This document shows, one piece after another, positions 20,850-31,719 of a stretch of 64,000 nucleotides of DNA. Where the stretch lies: positions 22,305,772-22,369,771 of the forward strand of contig NC_062987.1 of NCBI RefSeq assembly GCF_023078275.1, given 5' to 3'. The DNA comes from Leguminivora glycinivorella. Taxonomy: Eukaryota; Arthropoda; Insecta; Lepidoptera; Tortricidae. A program made the position numbers and the translations under genes. Numbering within the stretch: position 1 is the first letter of the stretch; the number at the start of each line of letters is the position of its first letter. The notes beneath the pieces were generated by a model. It had not been told where the DNA came from. It saw nothing but the letters and a program-made list of their open reading frames with translations, and did not search any database.

Positions 20850-21775
20850 AAATCTTCGTGATAAGGCATTTTAATATAAGTACTTTTGCGTGCCTTTGTC
20901 GGGATTCAGTTTATAAAATATCCGGCACGGATTTCGCCGTACATTTCTACATATGCCAAAGGTGTCAAGTCTTCTTAAACTCACGACGAAATAAACACAA
21001 CAAAGTCAACTTGGAATGGTTAAATAACTCATTAATGCTTGTAATGAACGAGTATGTTCAGCTGTTTCCTTGTTCCGGTCGTTTCAAACACCATGACCGT
21101 TTGGCAAATTCTGCTACTAAATGTTCTGTGTAATACGTCTAATTGTCTACTATATTTAAAACAATGTTTCCCCCTCAGCTCAGAGTCTATCTAGAGACAC
21201 CGACAAGCCGCCGGCGGATGTGTTGCAGTAGTTAGCTCATTGAGTATATAGTTGTTATAGTATGCGTTAACGATGACACGACTCGCAGGTTCGCATTTAT
21301 ACACACTATACAGACATGTAATGATAATTGATGGGCGTGTATTACGCAATAGCCCGATAGGAGCGTCCATCTACTAGTGTATGTGGTTTCAAGAACTTGC
21401 GAGACGCGTATTCAATACAAATCGGCCGGCATGTGCGATCTCCCTTCCTATATCTATGGTTTCTCCCTTACATTAAACACGCAGTCCACCCACTCAGTCG
21501 CAAACAGTTGAAAAATAACAAAATGCGTAAATTAGAAAGACGTTTAGAGTTTCTTAAAAACGCTTCGGTTATTCACTCGGCGAATATTTAAGGCGACTGT
21601 TCTTAATTTGCAGCGCTATAAATTCCGGGAGAACACCTCCCTTATTGCTTATTTATTTAAATTCCCCTAATTAGCGCTTAGCTGCTTCATTTCGTGCGTT
21701 TAATTGTTTTTTTTTTGTTGTCGTTTTTGTTGGTTTGTTTTAGGGTGCTGAAACGGTTACAGTTTGTGAACTTTT
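20850..21775. other. Intergenic DNA, no gene recognised
   Basis: Average composition with a few open frames of 60-90 codons. None shows a recognised motif, and codon composition does not stand out. Confidence 0.4.
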
Positions 21776-21779
21776 CACC

Positions 21780-22025
21780 TGACGCCGACAGTTCTAAAGT
21801 TTCTGTTTACAGTTCGATGACCTGACTGTTCTAGTTGCTAGTAGTGACGATAGTGACCCTGCCTGCTAAGCCGGTGTGGGTTCGAATCCGAGTAAATGGG
21901 TCGATGAACACAGATGTTCTTAAGTCATAGGTATTTTCTATTTGTATGAGCATGTATTTATGTAAGTTGGTAAGCGTGTTTAAATATAAGTAACTCATAT
22001 TGAAAGCTGCGTTTATTCGGGTTAG
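21780..22025 (+). mobile_element. tRNA-headed SINE, copy 1
   Basis: It carries CTGCTAA in an anticodon-like stem-loop (a GCT anticodon, Ser-like) and box B GGTTCGAATCC. It shares TTCTGTTTACAGTTCGATGA, CTGACTGTTCTAGTTGCTAG and TGGGTCGATGA with the copy at 32969-33207. It lacks a paired acceptor stem, so it is a SINE, not a tRNA gene. Confidence 0.65.
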
Positions 22026-22204
22026 ATTGATTTATGTAAAAAAAATATCTCTCGATATGAATATTAATGTATTTTTTGTCGTAAATCATAAATAGGTAAA
22101 TAAATATTTTAAATACAATTTTCTAAACAAACAGTACATTTTAACTTTATACATTTAAAAACAATGTAAATTTAGTGATCTAAAATACCTATCCAATTGT
22201 TCTT

Positions 22205-22340
22205 TTTAATTCAGTCGGCGAGTTTTTGCCGCGCGCCGGCATTTGTCACCGGCGCGGCGCGGTGATAAAACGCGGTTATTTGGGCAAAGTTTCGGCGTGA
22301 CATAAAGTTGATTCGGAGGCGACGTGACTGCCGCTGCCGC
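22205..22340. other. GC-rich inverted-repeat patch
   Basis: GCCGCGCGCCGGCATTTG and CACCGGCGCGGCGCGG can pair across a short loop. The function is unknown; it may be a MITE end. Confidence 0.35.
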
Positions 22341-22412
22341 GACGTGCCCCGACCACTCCCAGTGCCTATCTTTAGCTCAAAATATACAGGACCATTCTAA
22401 CTTTATCCATAC

Positions 22413-22684
22413 TATACAGAGCCTGTAACAAAGGCGAATAATTGAACTCTAGGCTATTCTCCATATACTGATCAACATTTTGTTCGGCGACTTTTAAAAA
22501 TAACTTGTATTTTGAATTTTTGATTTTTATCACCCTTGAAAGTTTTTTCTAAGAGGTAATGTATTGCGAATTCTGTTAAGTCTAAAGTGTGACAGACAAC
22601 GTCAATGACAACAATAATGGCGTACATTGAAGCTAATATTTATTTTGTATGAAAAATTAAAAATTTAAAGACTTCATAATTTGA
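22413..22684. mobile_element. CAGGGTGGGGCC MITE, copy 2 (right end lost)
   Basis: Left end TACAGAGCCTGTAACAAAGG (with a short deletion in the TIR), then the same interior as copy 1 up to AGACTTCATAATTT. After that it diverges, so most of the right terminal repeat (about 85 bp) is missing. Confidence 0.8.
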
Positions 22685-22689
22685 AACTT

Positions 22690-25190
22690 GTTTCAAAGTC
22701 ATTCATTCATTGGGGATTCGGGAATTAGAGAGCCTTCCGCTCGACCGTCAGACTGGTTCTATTTAGGTTTATTTGGGTAAATCTAGATTACCTGTATTAT
22801 GCCCTAGCCTAGATTTTGCTAGTATTTCATGATACTGGTATAGTTTGGGTTGGAGGATAATATAGAGTATTTTGTTAATAAGCGTATATTTCAGTGTTTT
22901 ATTTGGTGTAAATTTAAGTGTTCTAATTGTTATTGTTTTGGAGCTCGATCACTGCTAGTATTATAAAGTGTACTAAAAGAGTTTAGAGTTGTAGAACAAT
23001 AGTATTCTAAAGTTTTAAAGTTTTGTTACATTTGTTTTGTTACGTGAGTGATTCTTATTAGTTAAAGAGTGTGTGAAATGTTTTAGCTTGGATTGCTTTA
23101 GTGTTATTTTACGCTAGAATAATCTTTGTTGAAGGATTTCATATATTACTTAGTTCTGTTATTTAGTTAATTAATAACTTTTGGGTAGATTATTTTAGTA
23201 GGATGAACTGGTCTGATATTTTGCTGTCTTTTGGAGGAATAGGGCGGGTAACCTAACGGTGTTCAACTACAGCCCTAGTCAACCAAGGGACATTTCTTGG
23301 GTTATTTTAGTAGAGTGCAAGTGAGCTCTTGGCAGTTTCCTGCATTTATTAAGACAGGATTTTGCTCCTGGAATCTGGACGATTTGAGTTGTTATCTAAA
23401 CTTCTTAAATTTGCCAGGTTCTTGTCCAACTTTCCTATTTTATTTTACCCGTCTGGCTGACTTCTTGCTGTCCCAATCCCTAGTGTGAGAACCAGCCCAC
23501 GTGAAGAAATAGGGTGTCAGGTCTAATGGTTATTCTTCGCCCGACTTAGTTAGCTTTAGCTAGAGATTTTCCATTGCACTTTTGGAAAATCACGCGAGTA
23601 AATTAAATGTGCGATCCAGATCGCTAGTTTGCTAATATGTCGGTAGAGTAGATGGTTAGTTTAGCTGTTAGGGCTAGGATTTTGTTTGGTATAGGAAATA
23701 TTAGTATTAAAATTGTTTTCTGCTTTTCAAGTCTTTATTCATCTTCTAGAAAGTTCAACTATACATTTTTAACACGGGGTTTGGTTACTTAATATGTTAG
23801 ATTTTAACTGTGGTTTTATAAATTACATTTAATGGTAATCAATTATCAAATTGGGATTAGTAGGGTTTATAGGAATTTATAATAACTATGTTTATTTATG
23901 ACAAATGACAAACTTGACATATACATTTATGACTTTATATATATTTTTGATCCCTTGTAGACCTACTGGTAATAAATAAATATATTGTGAGGAAATTAAA
24001 AATAAATAGCTCACAATATAATGTAAGATTGTAAATTCATTTTGTATTTAAAATAAAAATGTTTATTTTTTAATTAGCTTGTCCCTCAGCAGTTTGCCTG
24101 TCTATTCTGTTATCTATGAGTTTGTAATTTTTACATACCTAATGGCTTTCAAATATAAAGTCATATTAATCCAAATACCTATCATAAATGATTTGTCTAG
24201 ACTGGATCGAAGCAGAAAGTTGCATGATCGTGGTTTATTTTGGGTCCGAAAGGTGATACAAAATGACTACATTAACAGTTTGGATAATATTATTTTGATA
24301 AATACCTACTAAAACAATGATGTACAGAATTACAGAATTCTGGAGAATTGGAGTAGTCAGATAGCAGGCAGGGGTCTGACCCGTATCTGGATGATGGCCA
24401 TGGACTGTCGCGGAGGCGGAGCGACATCTATAACCCCAAAAATAAAATATTTTAAAATGTATTATATTTACTATAATATTGACTTTCTATATTATAATGG
24501 TGACATTTTAGATTATTTACTGACAAACATTAGTAATTTTAATTTTGACATAATTATGCTCATTTATTTATGTTCTATTTAACTATAACAATCAGATTTT
24601 ATTTGATTAAACCCTATCTTTTAATTACAATTTATTATTCACTCTGATTTATGCTGTGGACTTAATCCATGTATTGTGGGGGATATCCCACAGGTCTAGT
24701 GTACACCAGGAATTTATTCAATGTTTACATGAGAACTGTTATTGACCGACTGACTTACAAAACGTAAACAAACATATCAAAGAATCGGTTGCTATACCAA
24801 ATACAAAATATGACAGTATTCCTTCAACAGCCAGTACTGTGGCCTCTTAGGCACAACTCGATTCTATCGAATATCTCATTATCATTATATTCAATATGTA
24901 TTTTGGTTATTGACATTTTAAGATTATTAGGCGTAATAGGGCATTACTGTTTCATAATATGTGAAAAGGACTGGTTACTATTTGCGGCTACAACAATGGG
25001 TTCTACATAGACACTAAACGATCATTAGGTCAAAATACTGATCCAATTTAAGATATTAACTTAATTGATTTATTTCGTTTCATGGTAATTATTTTATTTA
25101 ATAAATTTTAGAGTTTTAAATTTTTGTATGATTGTATAAATTAACTAAATAGGTAATTATTGTTAGTTAGGTATGTATAGGGTCAGAATA
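22690..25190. other. Intergenic DNA, AT-rich
   Basis: No gene recognised. The part at 22700-23700 has higher GT content and short open frames, but no domain or repeat that I can place. 24380-24430 contains GGGGTCTGACCCGTATCTGG and a GC-rich patch. Possible retroelement UTR, unproven. Confidence 0.4.
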
Positions 25191-25219
25191 TTACAGTTTG
25201 TATGGACCATTCCGCAATT

Positions 25220-25249
25220 AACGTGAGCGAAGCCGCGGGAAAAAGCTAG
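25220..25249 (+). mobile_element. Helitron-like 3' end
   Basis: GTGAGCGAAGCCGCGGGAAA then AAGCTAG, followed by T. A GC-rich hairpin (CGAAGCCGCGGG) just before CTAG is the standard Helitron-like 3' terminus of Lepidoptera. I could not place the 5' end of this copy. Confidence 0.6.
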
Positions 25250-25771
25250 TATTTTATATTTTTTATTTATAAACATACACTGATATCATTAGGACATTGA
25301 ATATCATTCGGATATCTTAAATTTTGAAATACAAACATTTATTCTGCAAGTAGGCCGCAAGGCTTCTTTTACAAGTTAATTTGTGATTACCTTTTTGATT
25401 TTTGTCGAGCTCCCGATATTTCGACGCAGTTGCATGCATCGTGATGAAAACCTAGTGAAAATCATAATGGAAAGTCTAATCATTCAAAAGTCTTAAGTTA
25501 ATAATGCACAATACACGAAATATACATTCGTTTACATACTATTTATAACAACACTCAAATATAAATACAACAGCCAATACCTGAGTAAACTTTACACTTA
25601 AAACAATCTTCAAAAATAATTATTAGTTTCTGTATTAGTTAATCCATACTATTATTATGAATGGGAGAGTGTATGAGTCCGTTTGTTTGTTCGTCCGGCA
25701 AAGCGGAGCGCCATATTGACGTTATTTTTAACCGACTTCAAAAAAGGAGGAGGTTCTCAATTCGACTGAAT

Positions 25772-25772
<1 letters not shown>

Positions 25773-25826
<54 letters not shown>
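25773..25826. repeat. Poly(T) tract, 54 bases
   Basis: Uninterrupted T. The poly-Lys open frame on the minus strand is an artefact of this run. Confidence 0.95.
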
Positions 25827-25830
<4 letters not shown>

Positions 25831-26216
25831 ATGTTATTCGATATCTCCGAGAATCGTGGACCGATTTTCAAAAATTTTTTTTTGATCGAACGGGTATAAC
25901 CCCGAGATGGTCCCATTGACACCAAGTCAGGGTCTGATGATGGGATCTTGGAGAAATCGAGGGAACTCTTCAAATGTTATAGGCACATGTAATGTTTTTA
26001 ATGTATTTTTTAAAGGTACACCAGTATTTACGTCTGATGGTAATAATTTTATGTGGCTGAGCTGATGATGGAAGGTCAACTCCTCAACGGTTAGGAGTTA
26101 AAGGATAATTCTTTCACTACTGTACATATATTCGGACTGATACATATAATATCACTAGGAACCACTAAAAATCAACAAATAAATTAACTTTTTAACAAAA
26201 AATAAAACCGCCTTCA

Positions 26217-26507
26217 AAAAAAGCGTGTTACAAAACACGGAGAAACTAAAAAGCCAAAAATAATAAACCTTCGAATTCAGATTTATAAACAAATCAATTA
26301 TTTTTGGAGTCGGGGCCAGCCTGCGTATGGTTGGGTGGGGCAAACAGGAAATAGCAAGGCGACGAACAGGTCTGGAACCGACTACAAAAATAATTGATTT
26401 GTTTATAATTTGGATTGCAATCCGATAAGAAATCTGAATTCGAAGGTTTATTATTTTTGGCTTTTTAGTTTCTCCGTGTTTTGTAACACGCTTTTTTTGT
26501 TTAAGTG
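26217..26507. repeat. Long near-perfect inverted repeat (hairpin)
   Basis: AAAGCGTGTTACAAAACACG, then GAGAAACTAAAAAGCCAAAA and AATAATAAACCTTCGAATTC in the left arm recur as exact reverse complements in the right arm (about 26385-26507). The right arm has an extra segment of about 24 bases (around 26411-26436, GGATTGCAATCCG, itself palindromic) absent from the left. The loop is about 70 bases and contains GGCCAGCCTGCGTATGGTTG. Confidence 0.9.
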
Positions 26508-26587
26508 GAGGTTGTTGAAGGGATGGAAAGTGACATAGGCTACTTTTTGTCTCTTTCTAACGCGAGTGAAGCCGCGGCAAAAGCTGG

Positions 26588-27102
26588 TAATAAAATAAAA
26601 ACGTTTAGAGTATCTACGTTTTAGAGCTGTAAAAGGTCTTCGATGTCATTATACTAAAACTAATAAGTTTTAGGAGGCGTGAAGTTTATCCAAGTGTCAA
26701 ATCAAAGCTGTTAGACAGCATACAACTATTGCTTGTGCTTGCCCGACTGCCCGTATCTGTCGTGGCGCTAGTGGCGCGGGCGGGACCGGTCGGTCACGCC
26801 GCTTTATAGCAACCGACAAAGTCGCTTTGTCGGTTTTAATCATATAAAGATACAACTAAATCTCGCCTTGATGATAATCGACAGAGTGGGAAGTTTTCCT
26901 AAGCACACTCACATTTGTAAATCTTAGATACTAAATAAAACAATTGGTCAATTTCATTGTTGTATTAATTACTTAGTTTTGAATATTTTGATTGGTAAAG
27001 CGGACCAATTAAAGGTACAATACGTAAATAGTCAATATTACAACAAATACTTGTAGTGAAATTACCTATTTCGTATTCCGTTTCAATCCGCTCATTTTCA
27101 TT
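26588..27102. other. Intergenic DNA
   Basis: No gene recognised. 26745-26835 is GC-rich (GGCGCTAGTGGCGCGGGCGG). AAAGTCGCTTTGTCGG at 26819 is a short palindrome. Confidence 0.4.
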
Positions 27103-27344
27103 CCCAACTAACAAAAATTAGTCTTATAGTGGCTTATAATGCCAAAAATAGTACTCTTATAATAACCTTGTAAACCCTTTACAAGAGGGCATTTGGGCAC
27201 ACCTTATAAGGCCAAAAACCTTATATCCCCCTTGTAGTTGCTATATTATTAGCTTTCTTATCTTGTACGTGCTTTATTATGGCATGCAATAAGAAAGTTA
27301 ACCTTATAATGGCAAGAAAAGTGCTTTTAAAAGGCTAATGTACT

Positions 27345-27425
27345 AATAAGAATCATATTTAAAGCTTTAATAAAGGCAATTATACTTGTAAGAATCATAT
27401 TCAAAGCTTTAATAAGGGCAATAGC
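27345..27425. repeat. Direct repeat, about 42 bp x 2
   Basis: TAAGAATCATATTTAAAGCT and TAAGAATCATATTCAAAGCT, each followed by TTAATAARGGCAAT, lie about 42 bases apart in the left part of the candidate element. Confidence 0.7.
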
Positions 27426-27953
27426 TCTTGTACACGTTTTGTGATCATCAGATATAAGGGAGTAAAACTCATAACGGCGAAACAGGATGCTGTTTTAAAA
27501 GTTTATTGTGCTTTTCGTAGTGATTTATGTGTACATCATCATCAAGTCATCCATTTTGCAAGTTAGTAAACGGTAAGTTAACTTTTACATATTACAATTA
27601 TTTGCTTATTTATTATGAAAACTGTGTGGGAATCCAATTTCATGGTGAAATGTGATATAAAATGTGTTGTATTATTAATGCGCCCTTGTATTTCAACGGT
27701 TTTGTACTAAAAATGCGGTTAATTAATTTTGACATGTCTTGAGCAAGGCTGTTATAAGAGTAAAAGCAGTAAGCACATCATTTACAAATACTATATAAGA
27801 GTAAAAACTTTATAATAGCCACCGGTGTTACTTATGATTCGCCATTTTATATATCTTTAGGGTTCCTTCTCACAATTAGTGAAATCCCGAACCTTACCAT
27901 CTAGTTAAATATTTGTAACGGATACCAGTTAAAAATTCATAACGTTATCGTTA

Positions 27954-28452
27954 GAGAGCAGATTTCAGGTAGCGATTTAAATATTAATATGAATATGACT
28001 CGCATACAATATTTATTATTTTTTCTACACACGAAAAAATGTATGGGAACATAAAAGTAAAACCCTTTTTGGATGCTTTTGTGAATATTGGGCAAAAATT
28101 ATAATGATAATAAATAAAAATAAAAAAAATATTTATTTATACTTATTTCTTTAATATTTCTTCTGCGCATTGCACAGTAAAAACTTCTATTACGGCTCAA
28201 AGAATATAAAAATGAAAATAATTCGCTTCTTATATATATTTAAATTGAAAGTCCATTATTTAGAATAAAATACTTTTTTTTTAAATGTAGTTTGTTGAAA
28301 AAATAACATTAATTTAATCTAATTATTCAGTGAAGTTTGTGGTGTGCGATGTAGGTAATAATAATAGATTATAAACCATATGACATGTATTTAAAAAATT
28401 GCACTAGTCATATCCATATTAATATTTAAATCGCTACCTGAAATCCGCTGTC
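27954..28452. mobile_element. TA-flanked MITE, 499 bp, long TIR
   Basis: Left arm GAGAGCAGATTTCAGGTAGC, then GATTTAAATATTAATATG and ATATGACT. The right arm (28402-28452) is its reverse complement with about 4 differences. Direct TA flanks at 27952-27953 and 28453-28454 fit a Tc1/mariner-type target. The interior is AT-rich and noncoding. It sits inside the larger 27103-30880 element. Confidence 0.8.
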
Positions 28453-28600
28453 TAGTTATCATGTACTTGGCGCAAACCTTTGAAATTGCATTTTTGTTCG
28501 AAAGACCGTTCTTTTTAAACCGGTATTTTGGGGAACGCTTTGATAAAGGTTTGGTTCGATTAACCGGCATAGAACAAAATAAAACCGTGTAGTCCGCAGC

Positions 28601-29271
28601 ATGTCAGGTAATACTGATATTTTCAATATTTCATTAGGAAGTTATACCTAGAATTTTCAATTTAAAACAAACTTGTGCTTCGGAATATTTAATCTTCTGG
28701 TGCCTTATTTTATTACTTCCTATTGATTTATTGTAAATGCTGAGTCAAATACTCTATTTGATATTTATTATTATGGTTATTGTTAGAGAATCTGTGGATG
28801 AGATACATAGTCAGCCGTTTTTAGTGACGTGAAGATGACAACTCTTCTCCTCCTCTTAGTAAGTAAGTGCTATTGAAAACCACAGACGATTTCAGTACCG
28901 CCATCACAATGGACTTTGTGTCGATAACTATAAACAGCCTAGCCTAAGAGTTCAAATAAATATTTTTTTTTATTACAGATGAACTACAAAACGGCACATA
29001 TTCTGATGGAGAAAATCAGTCACAATCATTACTTACACCCAAAAATAAGCCCGGAGTGGTGGATCAAAAAACATGCAAAATGGAAGAGGACGCAGGAAAT
29101 AGTTTAGGTTGTAAGAAAATCACACCAAGCAAAGATGGCGCTGATAATTCAAAACAAGAAAACGAAAATCAATATATCTTTTGTGAATTTGATGAAGACC
29201 TCGATAAAAGAAACTACTTATTATTTTGGAAATTTACTGATAGGTTAATTACAATTTCTACCACCGTGTAG
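28601..29271 (+). CDS. Putative two-exon gene, 99-aa acidic protein of unknown function
   Basis: Exon 1 is 28601-28607 (ATG TCA G) followed by GTAATACTG. The intron is 28608-28978 (371 bases), ending TTTTTTTTATTACAG. Exon 2 is 28979-29271 and ends in TAG. The split codon joins in frame to give MSDELQNGTYSDGENQ, then an Asp/Glu/Lys/Gln/Asn-rich protein with YIFCEFDEDLDKRNYLLFW near the C-terminus. Exon 2 is open over all 293 bases, although the surrounding DNA is dense in stops. AATAAA at 29399-29404, followed by GT-rich sequence, could be its poly(A) signal. An in-frame stop lies upstream at 28580. It is inside the candidate transposon at 27103-30880, so it may be an element protein, a captured host exon, or a remnant of a longer product. 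I recognise no domain. The gene model is inferred; donor, acceptor and phase agree. Confidence 0.5.
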
Positions 29272-29279
29272 GCGCTCTG

Positions 29280-30070
29280 AAGAATATATTAATATTTTGA
29301 AGTATGTAGACTCATTGAAACAGCAACATCGTGAGCAATAGAACTGAAAATATTAATCTTATAAAGTTACTTGTATCGGTTTGGTTTCGTTGCACATAAA
29401 TAAATATCTTAAAAACAGTGAGTTTGTCTTTATTTGTCCTCAATTTTAATCTGTCTTAGTCCCAAAAGGACTACATATAAAATCGGTTTCTTCTTAAAAT
29501 AGCCGAACATTGTATTCACTTATTCAGATCGTCCAACATTCACAATGATAATCCGCAATAAAAGATTTTTTTTTATTTCAGACCAAAGTCCATAAAGTAA
29601 GGAATACACTTTTGGAACTTATTCTAATAAAGTTAATCTTAAAAATGAATATTAGTAGGTACTGATGGATAAAAAAACTGAGTGCCTTGGTAATAGTCTC
29701 TTATACGCTCAGTTATGTATAATTGGCCACCTCCGAGTGCATGCTAGTCTGGTATAACCGGTGGACACTCTATTTAATAATGTAAACATTGTAAAACATG
29801 GAAACAATGGACCAGTTACATTTGCCCTCCAGTCGAGATCTGCCCCGCGGCCCCGCTGTATATACCTTAACATTTTTCACCGCAGAGCTACAGACACCTT
29901 AAATAAGAACAAAAACTATAATTATTAAGCTAAATCCAAACTCAATTCATCATAATCATAATAATCATAATCATAATCATTTATTGTATAATATTTTAAA
30001 TATCACATGTCATTTAACGATATACCTGTATTACTGTCACTGCTGCTTGCCTGCATATTCTTATAATTAT
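29280..30070. other. AT-rich DNA inside the candidate element
   Basis: No gene seen apart from the poly(A) site at 29399. (AATCAT)n at 29943-29985. 29820-29890 is locally GC-rich (GAGATCTGCCCCGCGGCCCC). Confidence 0.4.
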
Positions 30071-30076
30071 TCCATA

Positions 30077-30208
30077 ATGGCATCCTCTACGGAACCACTA
30101 ATCGATAAGTTGGGATCAGATTGTTCACATTCGCTGGATTTTCAAAATGACGAATCAAGTTTTATAAAAACTTTTAATACGACACTTTCAAGAATAATGC
30201 CTTTATAA
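30077..30208 (+). CDS. Possible 43-codon ORF
   Basis: ATG at 30077 gives MASSTEPLIDKLGSD followed by CSHSLDFQNDESSFIKTF, ending TAA at 30206-30208. The composition (Ser/Asp-rich, acidic) is more protein-like than the nearby AT-rich frames. It could be a small element gene or the remnant of an exon. There is no splice acceptor just upstream and no recognised domain. Confidence 0.3.
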   Translation: MASSTEPLIDKLGSDCSHSLDFQNDESSFIKTFNTTLSRIMPL

Positions 30209-30420
30209 TTATTGTATAAGAGAAAATGTATTGCTTTAATTCTTTTAAACACTTTATAAAATGCTATAATTTGTTTGCTGGATAGACGTTTTATAATATG
30301 CTCCTATGAGGCATAAAGCATCATAGTTATCTTATGCATTACTTTTATAAGAATAATTGGCCATAACAAAAGCTTTTATAGTGCTTTGAATATTATACAG
30401 CGAAAAGGCATTTTAAATGG

Positions 30421-30780
30421 CTTCTATAAGAATACATATTTTTAAACCCTTATTGCAGTCATATAAATTGGACTTATTAACGTGTACATGGCCAAGTTAT
30501 AAGAGTAAATGTACTATTGGCCAAATCCTCTTATAATGAGCTACTATAAGAGTAAATATTTTTAAACCCTTATTGCAGTCATATAAATTGGACTTATTAA
30601 CGTGTACATGGCCAAGTTATAAGAGTAAATGTACTATTGGCCAAATCCTCTTATAATGAGCTACTATAAGAGTAAATATTTTTAAACCCTTATTGCAGTC
30701 ATATAAATTTGACTTATTAACGTGTACATGGCCAAATTATAAGAGTAAATGTACTATTAGGCCAAATTCTCTTATAATGA
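30421..30780. repeat. Tandem array, 120 bp x 3, nearly identical
   Basis: Units at 30421, 30541 and 30661. The first two differ only in the first 25 bases, and the third has a few changes plus one inserted base. Each unit contains CCTTATTGCAGTCATATAAA, GTGTACATGGCCAA, TATAAGAGTAAATGTACTAT and TCTTATAATGAG, so each adds more of the element's terminal sites. Confidence 0.92.
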
Positions 30781-30880
30781 GCCGCTATAAGGAACTCTGG
30801 CATAATGAATGCTATTTTAAAACTACTATGAGTGTTTAGCCCTTATAGATTGATTTTATAAGGATGTTTTGTTTGTTGGG

Positions 30881-31010
30881 GTGCAATAATACGGTTTAAT
30901 AGAATATTCAAACGCCATAAGCAATTATTGCCATAAATTAATTGTTGCCCATGTTATTAAGTGCAATAATATTTTATAATAGAATATTCAAACGCTATAA
31001 GAAAAATTAT
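30881..31010. repeat. Direct repeat, 80-bp period, at the right edge of the candidate element
   Basis: GTGCAATAATACGGTTTAAT at 30881 and GTGCAATAATATTTTATAAT at 30961 are both followed by AGAATATTCAAACGC and ATAAG. It starts exactly where the right CCCAAC terminus ends. Confidence 0.7.
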
Positions 31011-31175
31011 CAGTTCAACTAGGGAACAAATCAAATTAATTTATTGAATATTTTTTGATTTGTTCTTTTTTCAAGTAGTCACACTACTATAATTATATAA
31101 ATTATAAATTGAAATAGATATCATACACGAAAGAAAAAAATAATAATATACATATAAATTATCAGTTGTTTCGGT

Positions 31176-31715
31176 TTTAGGGGGTTCTAACCTAACCTAC
31201 TTTCCAAGCAGTTTCCTCTTGTGCGGGGTCACAGTTCTATTCTAACATATATAACCTACTTTCCAGTAGCAGTTTAGTTTTGTGGGGGGTCACAGTTCTA
31301 ACCTAACCTGACCTACTTTCCAGTAGCAGTTTCATTTTGTGGAGGATCACAGTTTTACCCTGACCTACTTTTTGATAGAGTTTCATTTTGTGGGGGTCAC
31401 AGTTCTAACCTAACCTAACCTACTTTCTGATAGCGGTTTAATTTTCCAGGGGTCTCAGTTCTAACCTAACCTAACCTACTTTTTAAGCAGTTTCATTTTG
31501 TGGGGGGAGGGGCAGTTCTAACCTAACCTACTTTCCAAGCAGTTTCATTTTCCGGGGGGTCACAGTTTTAACCTAACCAAACCTACTTTCTGATAGCAGT
31601 TTCATTTTCCAGGGGGTCACAGTTCTAGCCTAATCTAACCTACTTTTCAAGCAGTTTCATTTTCCAGGGGGTCACAGTTCTAACCTAACCTAACCTACTT
31701 TCTGATAGCAGTTTC
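31176..31715 (-). repeat. TTAGG-containing minisatellite, array 1
   Basis: About nine units of roughly 60 bases, each with CAGTTCTAACCTAACCTAAC (CCTAA motifs, TTAGG on the minus strand), then CTACTTTCTGATAGCAGTTT or a variant, and CATTTTCCAGGGGGTCA. On the minus strand the unit aligns with array 2 at 52090-52590. Both flanks are ordinary AT-rich DNA, so this is not a chromosome end. Confidence 0.88.
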
Positions 31716-31719
31716 ATTC

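Larger units (their letters stand above)
25643..26587 (+). mobile_element. Non-autonomous Helitron-like element
   Basis: It starts TCCATACTATTATTATGAAT after an A and ends GTGAAGCCGCGGCAAAAGCT then GG, followed by T. These are TC and CTRR ends with A/T flanks, as expected for Helitrons, and the sequence resembles the LEP1-like family of moths. Inside are CCGACTTCAAAAAAGGAGGA, a run of 54 T, CGGGTATAACCCCGAGATGG and a long inverted repeat (26217-26507). It has no coding capacity. Confidence 0.65.
27103..30880. mobile_element. Candidate unclassified DNA transposon with CCCAAC termini and CTTATAAG-like subterminal sites
   Basis: The left end CCCAACTAACAAAA (27103) and the reverse complement of the right end CCCAACAAACAAAA (to 30880) match at 13 of 14 bases, and CTTATA follows on both sides. 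The outer 350 bases on the left and 650 on the right are full of CTTATAATGGC, CTCTTATAAT, CCTTATAAGGCC and TATAAGAGTAAATG, in both orientations. Such subterminal sites are typical of transposase binding. It contains a TA-flanked MITE (27954-28452), a possible spliced gene (28601-29271), a 43-codon ORF (30077) and a 3 x 120 bp array (30421-30780). No transposase domain is recognised, and I see no clean target duplication. The boundaries are inferred. Confidence 0.5.

Noticed and set aside
25661..25973. Open frames with poly-Phe and poly-Lys on opposite strands
   Set aside because: Both are products of the 54-base poly(T) run.
30421..30780. CRISPR-like array
   Set aside because: Units are contiguous 120-bp tandem copies without unique spacers, in a eukaryotic repeat context.
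31176..31715. Telomere or chromosome end
   Set aside because: TTAGG motifs are spaced within a 60-bp unit and both flanks are normal internal DNA.
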